A stretch of 64,000 bases of DNA from the NCBI GenBank assembly GCA_013364255.1, contig CP054936.1:4742853-4806852 (forward strand), in the 5' to 3' direction. The first letter of the stretch is position 1; every line of letters begins with the position of its first letter. The stretch is from Streptomyces seoulensis (GTDB taxonomy: Bacteria; Actinomycetota; Actinomycetes; Streptomycetales; Streptomycetaceae). Below the pieces are notes generated by a model. The model made no database searches. It saw nothing but the letters and a program-made list of their open reading frames with translations, and was not told where the DNA came from. Shown here piece by piece: positions 31,511-39,107 of this stretch. The position numbers and the translations under genes were made by a program.

Positions 31511-33009
31511 AGGGCGCCGTACGCCGCTACCGCGCCCTGCCGATGCGGTCCCGGCTGGCGCTGCTGGTGGCGGCCGCGGTGGCGTTCGGCGTCGCCGTGG
31601 TGTCGGTGACGTGCTGGTTCATCGTCCGCGGCCGGCTCCTCGCGCAGGTCGACGAGGACCTGAAGCAGGCCACCCAGCAGCCGCAGCACTACTCCGACGT
31701 GGTGGGCGCCCTCAGCGACTGCACCCAGACCCCGCAGGGCTCCCCGAGCGAGCTGCGCACCCGCGGCAACTACTACCTCCAGCTGGTGCGGGCGGACGGC
31801 ACCGCCTGCGTCTCCTCGAACTCCGCCGGCGTGGTGAAGGTGACCGCCTCCGACCGCGACGTGATCCGGCGGCTCAGCGGCAGCGGCAACCGCGACGGGG
31901 TGCAGGTGCTGCGCAACGGCACCGCCAGCGACGGCACGTCCGTACGGGTGCTGACGCTCCCCCTGATCGTCACCCAGGGCCTGGGCACCGAGCCCCACCT
32001 CTTCCCCGGCACCGCCCTGCTCATCGCCACCCCCCTGGAGAGCACCCAGCGGACCCTGAACGACCTGGCGCTGATCCTGCTGCTCGTCTCCGGGATAGGC
32101 GTCGTCGGGGCCGGCGCGGCCGGCCTCGCGGTGGCCCGCGCCGGACTGCGGCCCGTCGACCGGCTCACCGAGGCCGTCGAGCACGTGGCCCGCACCGAGG
32201 ACCTGACCATCCGCATCCCCGTGGCGGACGACAGCGAGGACGAGATCGCCCGGCTGTCGCGCTCCTTCAACTCCATGACCGCCTCCCTGGCCTCCTCCCG
32301 CGACCTCCAGCAGCAGCTGATCGCCGACGCCGGCCACGAACTGCGCACGCCCCTGACCTCCCTGCGCACCAACATCGAACTCCTCACCCGCAGCGAGGAG
32401 ACCGGCCGCCCGCTGCCCGAGGCCGACCGCAAGGCGCTGATGGCGTCGGTGAAGGCGCAGATGACGGAGCTGGCCTCGCTCATCGGCGACCTCCAGGAGC
32501 TGTCCCGCTCCGACAGCCAGCGCGGCGAGCGCATCCAGGTGATCGCGCTCCAGGACACCGTGGAGGCGGCGCTGCGCCGGGCCCGGCTGCGCGGCCGCGA
32601 GCTGACCATCACGGCCGACGTGGAGCCCTGGTTCGTCCGCGCGGAGCCGGCGGCGATGGAGCGCGCGGTGGTCAACATCCTCGACAACGCGGTGAAGTTC
32701 AGTCCCGAGGGCGGCACGGTGGAGGTCCGGCTCGCCGACGGCGTCCTCACCGTCCGCGACCACGGCCCCGGCATCGCCGCCGACGAACTCCCGCACGTCT
32801 TCGACCGCTTCTGGCGCTCACCGAGCGCCCGCGCGCTGCCCGGCTCGGGTCTCGGGCTGTCCATCGTCGCCCGCACGGTCCGCCAGTCCGGCGGCGAGGT
32901 CACCCTGTCCCCGGCCGCCGGCGGCGGCACGGTGGCCACCGTACGGCTGCCCGGCGCGCCGACCCCGCCGCCGGAGACCCCGCCGCGGACGCCGCCCGCC
33001 GCCACGTAG
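31507..33009 (+). CDS. Sensor histidine kinase, MprB-like
   Basis: A 500-residue membrane kinase: helix 1 (about 17-40), an extracytoplasmic sensor of about 145 residues with Cys at 72 and 101 that could form a disulfide, helix 2 (about 186-210), HAMP, then the kinase core. H277 in DAGHELRTPLTSLRTN is the phosphorylated His; N box NILDNAVKFSPEG, G1 DHGPGIAADEL, G2 GSGLGLSIVAR. The C-terminus is Pro-rich. It overlaps its response regulator by 4 bases, so the two are a cognate pair. Confidence 0.93.
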   Translation: MKGAVRRYRALPMRSRLALLVAAAVAFGVAVVSVTCWFIVRGRLLAQVDEDLKQATQQPQHYSDVVGALSDCTQTPQGSPSELRTRGNYYLQLVRADGTACVSSNSAGVVKVTASDRDVIRRLSGSGNRDGVQVLRNGTASDGTSVRVLTLPLIVTQGLGTEPHLFPGTALLIATPLESTQRTLNDLALILLLVSGIGVVGAGAAGLAVARAGLRPVDRLTEAVEHVARTEDLTIRIPVADDSEDEIARLSRSFNSMTASLASSRDLQQQLIADAGHELRTPLTSLRTNIELLTRSEETGRPLPEADRKALMASVKAQMTELASLIGDLQELSRSDSQRGERIQVIALQDTVEAALRRARLRGRELTITADVEPWFVRAEPAAMERAVVNILDNAVKFSPEGGTVEVRLADGVLTVRDHGPGIAADELPHVFDRFWRSPSARALPGSGLGLSIVARTVRQSGGEVTLSPAAGGGTVATVRLPGAPTPPPETPPRTPPAAT

Positions 33010-33091
33010 CGCCCCGTCGGGGCGCGGCCGCGCCCATGGCGGGCGGTGCCCCGGGCGTGCCCTGCGCTGCCGGGCGCGGGCCGCGGCTCTG

Positions 33092-33097
33092 TACTCT
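33092..33097 (+). promoter_or_regulatory. Candidate -10 element for leaderless mshD
   Basis: TACTCT ends 7 bases before the mshD ATG at 33105, and no Shine-Dalgarno sequence is present, suggesting a leaderless message. Confidence 0.5.
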
Positions 33098-33104
33098 CTG
33101 AGCC

Positions 33105-34025
33105 ATGACCAGCGACGACAGCGCACCGATCGCCCGCCGGCTCGAAACCCTCTCCGAGCCGACCCCGGAACAGGCCGACGCCGTGCTGGAACTGCTGGCG
33201 GCGGCGGCCCGCGCGGACGGCCGGCAGGCGGTGTCCGAGCAGGGCCGGCTGCAACTGCGCGGCGGCGCCCGCGCAGGCGTGTCGCACCTGCTGCTCAGCG
33301 TCGACGGCGACCTCGTCGGCTACGCGCAGCTGGAGGACACCGACCCCGTGGAGGCGCCCGCCGCCGAGCTGGTCGTCCACCCGGCGCACCGCGGGCACGG
33401 GCACGGGCGGGCGCTGGGCGCGGCGCTGCTGGCCGCCTCCGGCAAGCGACTTAGGGTCTGGGCGCACGGCGGGCACTCCGCCGCCCGGCACCTCGCCCAG
33501 GTCCTCGGCCTCACCCTCTTCCGCGAACTGCGCCAGATGCGGCGGCCGTTGACGGACTTCGCGCTGCCCGAGGCGGCGCTGCCCGAGGGCGTCACGGTAC
33601 GGTCCTTCGTCCCCGGTCAGGACGACGCCGCGTGGCTCGCGGTGAACGCCGAGGCGTTCGCCCACCACCCCGAACAGGGCTCCCTCACCCAGCGGGACCT
33701 CGACGACCGCGAGGCCCAGCCGTGGTTCGACCCGGCCGGTTTCTTCCTCGCCGAGCGCGCGGGCCGGCTGGTCGGCTTCCACTGGACCAAGGTCCACGCC
33801 GAGGAACGGCTCGGCGAGGTGTACGTCGTCGGCGTCCGCCCCGGCGCGCAGGGCGGCGGCCTCGGCAAGGCCCTCACGGTGATCGGCCTGCGCCACCTCG
33901 CCGAGGCGGGCCTGCCGACCGCGATGCTGTACGTCGACGCCGACAACAAGGCGGCGGTGACGGTCTACGAACGCCTGGGCTTCACCACGTACGAAACGGA
34001 CCTGATGTACCGCACGGAGACCTGA
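33105..34025 (+). CDS. mshD: Mycothiol synthase
   Basis: MshD acetylates Cys-GlcN-Ins with acetyl-CoA, the last step of mycothiol synthesis. The 306-residue protein has the tandem GNAT architecture of the family. The N-terminal, non-catalytic-type domain has LVVHPAHRGHGHGRAL; the active C-terminal domain has VYVVGVRPGAQGGGLGKALT for acetyl-CoA and LYVDADNKAAVTVYERLGF. AWLAVNAEAFAHHPEQGSLT is a typical MshD substrate segment. Together with mshA at the left end, the window holds the first and last pathway steps. Confidence 0.95.
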   Translation: MTSDDSAPIARRLETLSEPTPEQADAVLELLAAAARADGRQAVSEQGRLQLRGGARAGVSHLLLSVDGDLVGYAQLEDTDPVEAPAAELVVHPAHRGHGHGRALGAALLAASGKRLRVWAHGGHSAARHLAQVLGLTLFRELRQMRRPLTDFALPEAALPEGVTVRSFVPGQDDAAWLAVNAEAFAHHPEQGSLTQRDLDDREAQPWFDPAGFFLAERAGRLVGFHWTKVHAEERLGEVYVVGVRPGAQGGGLGKALTVIGLRHLAEAGLPTAMLYVDADNKAAVTVYERLGFTTYETDLMYRTET

Positions 34026-34072
34026 CAGACCCCGCGGGACGTGGTGCGCGGGCGGGGCGCGGCCCGTGGGCC

Positions 34073-34783
34073 TCAGGTGCCGTGGAGCGGTGCCGGGGCG
34101 TCGGGGTCCGGTGGGCGGCGGGTGCGGAGCGCGGGCCGACGTCTTCGCAGCGGCTGCGGCAGGCAGGCCGCGCACAGCACCGCCGCCCAGCACAGCAGCG
34201 CCGCCCACCGCCGGTGCGCCTGGCCCCAGTCCGGGTCGCCGGGCGGCGCCAGCAAGTCCCACCGGCTCGGCAGCAGCAGCGCGGCCACGGCCAGCGCGAG
34301 CAGGGCGAGGGCGGCGCCCGCGCCGGGTCCCGGCTCGCTTCGCAGCCGTACCGAGGCCGCCGCCAGGGCCACCGCGCCCGCCCCGATCGCGGCCGCCTCC
34401 AGCGTGACCGCGCCGGCCGGCGGCCGGGCCGCGGCGGGCACGAGGAACAGCACCGCCGCCCACCACCCCGCCGCGAGCGGCGCGACGAGCGCCAGGCGCA
34501 GCCCGGCCCGCACGGGCCGCCGCACCGGGACCGTCTCGGTGGTGTGCCGGGCGGGGTCGTCGAACAGGAACGCCAGCCCCAGCCCGCCGGCCAGCGCGGC
34601 CAGCCGGAGCACCAGCAGGCCGATCAGCGCGTCCGGCTGCTGCCCGGGCAGCCGGGTGCCGGCGGCCATCGCCGCGCCCGCGCCTCCCGCGGCCGCCAGC
34701 GCCCGCCAGGGCAGCACCCGCCACACCGCGCCGGCCAGCGCCCGCAGCGCGGCCCCGCGTCCCGCGTCGCCGCCAACCGTCAC
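34073..34783 (-). CDS. Polytopic membrane protein of the ECF/ABC operon
   Basis: A 236-residue protein with about six hydrophobic helices (for example LIGLLVLRLAALAGGLGLAF, GWWAAVLFLVPAAA) and a basic C-terminus. Its GTG start overlaps the stop of the ABC permease-like gene (GTGA), making it the last gene of the coupled operon. It could be a second permease subunit or an accessory membrane protein; no family motif is evident. It is convergent with mshD. Confidence 0.7.
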   Translation of the reverse strand: MTVGGDAGRGAALRALAGAVWRVLPWRALAAAGGAGAAMAAGTRLPGQQPDALIGLLVLRLAALAGGLGLAFLFDDPARHTTETVPVRRPVRAGLRLALVAPLAAGWWAAVLFLVPAAARPPAGAVTLEAAAIGAGAVALAAASVRLRSEPGPGAGAALALLALAVAALLLPSRWDLLAPPGDPDWGQAHRRWAALLCWAAVLCAACLPQPLRRRRPALRTRRPPDPDAPAPLHGT

Positions 34784-36354
34784 TCGGAGCACGAGTTCCC
34801 TCCCTCCGCGCCCAGGCCGGTGGCCGCGACGCCCAGCAGCTCCGCCGCCCGGGCCGTGGAGACGCCGGGCCTGGTCAGCTCGGTCCAGCGGGCCTTGACC
34901 CGCGCCGTCACCTCCGCGCGCGGGCGGTGCAGCAGCTCCGCCACGACCTTGGTCTGGCCGGCGCTCATCAGCAGCCCGGACGTGGGCGTCAGGACGTACG
35001 AGCCGCCCTCGGTGCTGTCGTCCAGCCGGACGGCGCGCAGTTGGCCGAGCGGGTCGTCGGCGGCGCCCAGCGCGAGCCACATGACGGCCACCACCCGGCC
35101 GTCGCACACCTCGCCGCCGGCCTTCTCGTCGCCCGCGACCAGCGTGGAGGCCAGCCCGGTCGAGAACTCGGGTACCCGGTTGCCGCCCCAGCGGGTGCCC
35201 ACGGTGACGACGCCGGGTGCGGTGAGCGGGTCGTAGGAGGGGTCGCCCTCCAGGCCGTAACGGGCTTCGACGCGCTGCCGCACGGTCAGCGGCCGGGCGG
35301 CGGCGGCGCCGGGTGCCAGCGAGCGCACCCGCTCGACGGCCTCGGCCCAGTCGGCGGTGCGGCCGGTCCACTCGGGCAGCGCGCAGTAGGTCGTCGCCCC
35401 GCGCACGGCACAGCGCTCGACGCTCTCCGGGTGCTCGGACACCTGCGCCCGGGCCGCCTGGAGCGCGGCCGACGGGCCCGGGGACTGGCCGGCGATCCCG
35501 GCGGCGGTGGCGGCCAGCGCGAGGGCGGTCGCCGCCTTGATCCGGGCGGTGCGGCCGCCGCTGCGCAGCAGCGCCGCGCACAGCAGGAGCGCGATCAGGC
35601 CGGTGAGGTAGAGGGCGTGCCAGGCGGCCGGGCGGCCGATCAGGTCGGAGGGGAGCGGATCGCCGCCGGACTCGGCCACCACCGGGGACAGCCATTGGGT
35701 CCAGTGGCTGTCCGCGAACACCAGGGAGTCCAGGACGACGACGTACGAGGTGACCGCGAGGAGCGGGGCGGCGAAGGCGGAGGGGACCAGCCGGGCCAGC
35801 AGCACGCCCGCGACCCCGCACAGCAGCACCGTCAGCGGGGACACCGCGAGTTCGAAGACGGAGCCGTGGCCGACCGCGCCGGGCCTGAGCGCCGCCCAGC
35901 CGAAGCGCACGGCGACGATCAGGCCGCTGAACAGGGCGAACGGGACGACGGAGAGGGCGTGCCCGAGGGTGCGCCGCCACGGGTCCATGGCCAGGGTGCC
36001 GAAGTGCCGGTCGGTGTCCTGGCGGCGGGAGCGCAGCGCGGCGCGGTTGGCGCAGAGGAACAGGGCGACGCCGAGCAGCACGGCGCTGGTCTGGGTCTCC
36101 CGGTCGGCGTCCTGGAGGGCGGGGTAGCCGGCCATGCCCTCGCGGCCGGTCAGCTCGTGCCAGCCGAGGTGCCCGGAGATCATCTGCCGGACGACGGCGA
36201 CCGTGTACACGGTGAAGAAGACCAGGACGACGATCTGCTGGAGCAGGTCGCGCGCCTCGAACAGGGCGAGGGCGAGGACGGCCCGGGCGCGCGGGCCGCC
36301 GGGGGCCGCGGCGGGGGTCACTGCGGCGTCCGGGGCGGTGACGGTCGTGGTCAT
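34780..36354 (-). CDS. ABC transporter permease-like protein with extracytoplasmic C-terminal part
   Basis: A 524-residue protein. The first 300 residues have about six membrane helices (for example LLQQIVVLVFFTVYTVAVVR) in the style of ABC-2 permeases. The last about 220 residues are soluble (WAEAVERVRSLAPGA, YDPLTAPGVVTVGTRWGGNR) with Cys in ERCAVRGATTYCALP, and look extracytoplasmic or regulatory. Its ATG overlaps the ATPase stop (ATGA), so the two form one transporter. The exported or sensed substrate is unknown. Confidence 0.78.
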   Translation of the reverse strand: MTTTVTAPDAAVTPAAAPGGPRARAVLALALFEARDLLQQIVVLVFFTVYTVAVVRQMISGHLGWHELTGREGMAGYPALQDADRETQTSAVLLGVALFLCANRAALRSRRQDTDRHFGTLAMDPWRRTLGHALSVVPFALFSGLIVAVRFGWAALRPGAVGHGSVFELAVSPLTVLLCGVAGVLLARLVPSAFAAPLLAVTSYVVVLDSLVFADSHWTQWLSPVVAESGGDPLPSDLIGRPAAWHALYLTGLIALLLCAALLRSGGRTARIKAATALALAATAAGIAGQSPGPSAALQAARAQVSEHPESVERCAVRGATTYCALPEWTGRTADWAEAVERVRSLAPGAAAARPLTVRQRVEARYGLEGDPSYDPLTAPGVVTVGTRWGGNRVPEFSTGLASTLVAGDEKAGGEVCDGRVVAVMWLALGAADDPLGQLRAVRLDDSTEGGSYVLTPTSGLLMSAGQTKVVAELLHRPRAEVTARVKARWTELTRPGVSTARAAELLGVAATGLGAEGGNSCSE

Positions 36355-37214
36355 CGGGTGACCGCCTGTGCGCCGGTGTCGTCGAGGGTGAGCAGGTAGC
36401 CGTCCTCCAGGGTGGGTTCGAGCAGGTCGGCGCCCTCGGGCGGATCGCCCACGTTGCGGAAGGCGCCGGCGCCGGTGCGCCAGCCGGCGCGGGCGCCCGG
36501 GTCGCGTTCGGCGCTGGACCACACCCGGCCGGCGGCGCGGGCGGTCAGCTCGGCGGGGGTTCCCTCGAAGCGGACGTGGCCGCCGGCCATGACGATCACC
36601 CGGTGGCAGAGCATCGCGACGTCCTCGGTCTGGTGGGTGGACAGCAGGACGGTGCGGCCCTCGCCGGTGCGGGTGATCAGCTCCCGGAAGCGCATCCGCT
36701 GCTCGGGGTCGAGCCCCGCGGTGGGCTCGTCCAGGACGAGGAAGCGGGGGTCGCCGACCAGGGCGGCGGCCAGGGCGACGCGCTGGCGCATGCCGCCGGA
36801 CAGGCGCTTGATCCGCCGGCCGCGCACGTCGGCGAGGTCGACCTCCGCCAGCACCCGCCGCACCTCGCGGTGGCGGGCGGCGCGGTCGGTCAGCTCCTTG
36901 AGGATCGCCACGTAGTCGACGAACGCGAACGCCGTGAAGTCCGGGTGGAAGCCGGGGTTCTGCGGCAGGTAGCCGAGGGTGCGGCGCACCGCGAGGCGGC
37001 CCGCGGCGGTGCCCGGGTCGTGGCCGAGGACGGTGAAGGCGCCCCGGTCGGCGGGCACCGCGGTGGCGAGCACCCGCAGCAGCGTGGTCTTGCCGGCCCC
37101 GTTGGGCCCGAGCAGTCCGGTGATGCCCTCCTCCAGCCGCAGCGCCACGTCGTCGAGGGCGACGGTGCCGCCGTAGCGGAGGGTGAGCCCGGAGGCGGAG
37201 ACGGTGACGGTCAC
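36351..37214 (-). CDS. ABC transporter ATP-binding protein
   Basis: A 287-residue ATPase of the ABC-2 export type. Walker A is GLLGPNGAGKTTLLRVL, Q-loop YLPQNPGF, signature KRLSGGMRQRVALA, Walker B RFLVLDEPTAGLDPEQ, and the switch His is in LLSTHQTEDVAML. The C-terminal part is a family-typical regulatory extension. GTG 37214 has a GGGAG ribosome-binding site and overlaps the stop of the 42-codon micro-ORF (GTGA). Confidence 0.93.
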   Translation of the reverse strand: MTVTVSASGLTLRYGGTVALDDVALRLEEGITGLLGPNGAGKTTLLRVLATAVPADRGAFTVLGHDPGTAAGRLAVRRTLGYLPQNPGFHPDFTAFAFVDYVAILKELTDRAARHREVRRVLAEVDLADVRGRRIKRLSGGMRQRVALAAALVGDPRFLVLDEPTAGLDPEQRMRFRELITRTGEGRTVLLSTHQTEDVAMLCHRVIVMAGGHVRFEGTPAELTARAAGRVWSSAERDPGARAGWRTGAGAFRNVGDPPEGADLLEPTLEDGYLLTLDDTGAQAVTR

Positions 37215-37339
37215 GAGGCACTCCCGTGCGGAAGGGGGACGTCGAAGACGCCGGGGGCGGGGAAGCGGCGGGGCGCCGGGGCGGGGCGGACGCGGGAGGC
37301 CCGGGCCGGCCGCCGGGGGGCGGGGCGGGCGCGGGTCAT
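37211..37339 (-). CDS. 42-residue basic micro-ORF between anti-sigma-like and ABC genes
   Basis: The ORF fills exactly the gap between its neighbours: its ATG overlaps the anti-sigma-like stop (ATGA) and its stop overlaps the ABC ATPase GTG (GTGA). The product is Arg/Pro/Ala-rich at the N-terminus (MTRARPAPRRPARASRV) and ends FPAPGVFDVPLPHGSAS. It has no known family. It could be a real small subunit or only a coupling device that carries ribosomes across. Confidence 0.55.
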   Translation of the reverse strand: MTRARPAPRRPARASRVRPAPAPRRFPAPGVFDVPLPHGSAS

Positions 37340-38223
37340 GGCGTGCCTCCGTAGGGGCCGCCGGTGGGCGCGGTGCGGTCGGCGGCGAAGTCGAAGCGGT
37401 CGCGGAGGTGGACGAGAAGGACGACGGCGAGGGCGGCGACGGCCGCGGCGGCGCCCTGTCCGGCCGCGGTGAACGGCGGCAGCGTCGCGTCGCCGTGCCG
37501 TCCGGTCGCGGCCACCGCCAGCAGGGCGATCCAGCCGCCGCCGGTCAGGGCGGGCGCGAGGACCGCGCCCAGTCGCGGGGTGAGCGCGAGCCCGGTCGCG
37601 GTGAGGGCGAGCGCGGGCAGCAGCCAGGCCAGCGCCCGCAGCCCGTAGCCGGGCAGGGCGAGGGTGGCGAGCCCGTTCATGCCGAGCCCGACGGCCAGCA
37701 CGGCCACCGTCCGCACCAGCACCAGCCGGAACCCGTGCAGCGGCGCGACGACGGCCATCTCGTACGCCGGGTCGCACACGGGCCCGTACGCCAGCGCCAC
37801 CCCCGCCAGCGGCAGCAGCGGGGCGAGCGCGAGGAACAGGGTGGGCGAGTCGGCCTGGCGCAGGGCGTCGGAGGCGGCGACGGTCATGACCAGGACGGCG
37901 GTCACGGCCAGCAGCCAGGACCGGCGCAGCACCGGTGTGGCGGCCAGCAGCCGCGCGGTGTGGTCGGCGACGCCGCACCGCAGCAGCAGCCGTTCCAGCA
38001 GGCTCGGGCGCGGTGCGTCCAACTCGGCGTCGAGCCGGGCCCAGCCGGCGTCGAGCACGGCCGGGTCGGCGAGGCCGGCGAGCCGCACCCGGCACTCGGC
38101 GCAGCCGGCGAGGTGGGCGTCGGCGGACCACAGCAGCGGCGGGGCCAGCTCGCCCCGGTCGTAGGCGCGCAAGTCCTCCTCGGCCAGGTGCCAGGTCTGA
38201 CGAGGGTTGGTGTCGCCGCTCAT
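37336..38223 (-). CDS. Zinc-finger (zf-HC2) anti-sigma-like membrane protein
   Basis: A 295-residue protein. The N-terminal part has the H-x3-C-x2-C zinc motif of anti-sigma factors (DAHLAGCAECRVRL, about residues 36-47), followed by six or more membrane helices (about 98-265). It overlaps the ECF sigma gene in an ATGA, so it is the obvious candidate to hold that sigma factor at the membrane. The large membrane domain, unlike the single helix of RsrA- or RskA-like proteins, suggests it may sense the state of the ABC transporter encoded downstream. Confidence 0.82.
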   Translation of the reverse strand: MSGDTNPRQTWHLAEEDLRAYDRGELAPPLLWSADAHLAGCAECRVRLAGLADPAVLDAGWARLDAELDAPRPSLLERLLLRCGVADHTARLLAATPVLRRSWLLAVTAVLVMTVAASDALRQADSPTLFLALAPLLPLAGVALAYGPVCDPAYEMAVVAPLHGFRLVLVRTVAVLAVGLGMNGLATLALPGYGLRALAWLLPALALTATGLALTPRLGAVLAPALTGGGWIALLAVAATGRHGDATLPPFTAAGQGAAAAVAALAVVLLVHLRDRFDFAADRTAPTGGPYGGTP

Positions 38224-38762
38224 GCCAGCGCCTCCCGCAGTTGCTTGCGGGCACGCATCGCCCGCGTCTTGACCGTGCCGGGCGGAATGCCGAGCAGTAC
38301 GGCCGCCTCCCGGGTCGTGAGTCCGTCGATCACCGTGGCCTGCAGGACCGCCCGCAGCTCCGGTGACAGCCGGGTGAGGGCGCCCGCGAGGTCCCCGTGC
38401 TCGACCCCCGAGAGCACGCGTTCCTCTGCGGACGCCTCGTCGCGGTGGCGCAGCCGGGCGAGCGCCTGGCGCAGCCGGCCGCGGGCGCCGTCGCCGCGCA
38501 GCGCGTCGACCAGCCGGCGGGCGCCGATCCGCCACAGCCAGCCGGCCACGTCGCCGTCCTCGCGGTAGACGGCCTTGCCGCGCCAGAGGGCCAGGAAGGT
38601 CTCCTGGACGACGTCGTCGACCATCGCCGGGTCGGCGCACCGCCCGCGCAGCCGCGCGGCCAGCCACGGCGCGTACCGCCGGTACAGCTCCTCGAAGGCG
38701 CGCCGGTCCCGCTCCGCGGCGATGCACCGCAGCAGCTCCCCGTCGCTTCTCGTTCCGCTCAC
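38220..38762 (-). CDS. ECF RNA polymerase sigma factor
   Basis: A 180-residue group IV sigma factor. Region 2 is seen as AFEELYRRYAPWLAARLRG and VDDVVQETFLALWR; region 4 as LSPELRAVLQATVIDGLTTR and the HTH EAAVLLGIPPGTVKTRAMRA. GTG 38762 follows AGGGG. It heads the operon with its probable anti-sigma partner, a micro-ORF and an ABC system. Upstream on the minus strand TGAACC, 17 bases, CGATGA could be an autoregulated ECF promoter, but this is weak. Confidence 0.92.
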   Translation of the reverse strand: MSGTRSDGELLRCIAAERDRRAFEELYRRYAPWLAARLRGRCADPAMVDDVVQETFLALWRGKAVYREDGDVAGWLWRIGARRLVDALRGDGARGRLRQALARLRHRDEASAEERVLSGVEHGDLAGALTRLSPELRAVLQATVIDGLTTREAAVLLGIPPGTVKTRAMRARKQLREALA

Positions 38763-39107
38763 AACCCCTCATCGGCCGGGACCGTCCGTCCGGTTCACTG
38801 CCCGGCCCACGATTTTCCCGGCGGCTGCCGGGGGCGCAGTTCCGGGGCAAGTCCGCCCCGGCTTTCCCGGGCCGGGACAACCGACCCGCTCCCCCTCAAG
38901 GAACCCCCTCCCCCGGAACCCGCGAGCCGTGTCCCGCTAGCCCGCACGTCATGTCGCCGTAACCGGTGATTCAGACTGGCTTGCGACGCTCACCCAATGA
39001 AGCCCGCCGTGCCCGAGCCCCCGCCGCCCCCCGAGGGGTCCGCCGCCGTGCTCCCGCCCGCGCTTTCCGACGCGCCTGTATCGCCCCCCGCGCGGAAGAA
39101 TGGATTC
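38763..39107. other. Divergent control region between ECF operon and ppk
   Basis: About 345 bases holding promoters for both directions. One PHO-box-like unit (GGTTCACTGCC, 38792-38802) is present on the plus strand, but the adjoining 11 bases match poorly, so PhoP control of ppk is only suggested. The frame of ppk is open back to 38997, yet the codons just before 39108 lose the usual third-position bias. Confidence 0.4.

Noticed and set aside
38792..38813. PHO box controlling ppk
   Set aside because: Only one unit (GGTTCACTGCC) fits; the adjoining 11-mer does not. PhoP control of ppk is known in relatives, but the sequence alone does not show it here.
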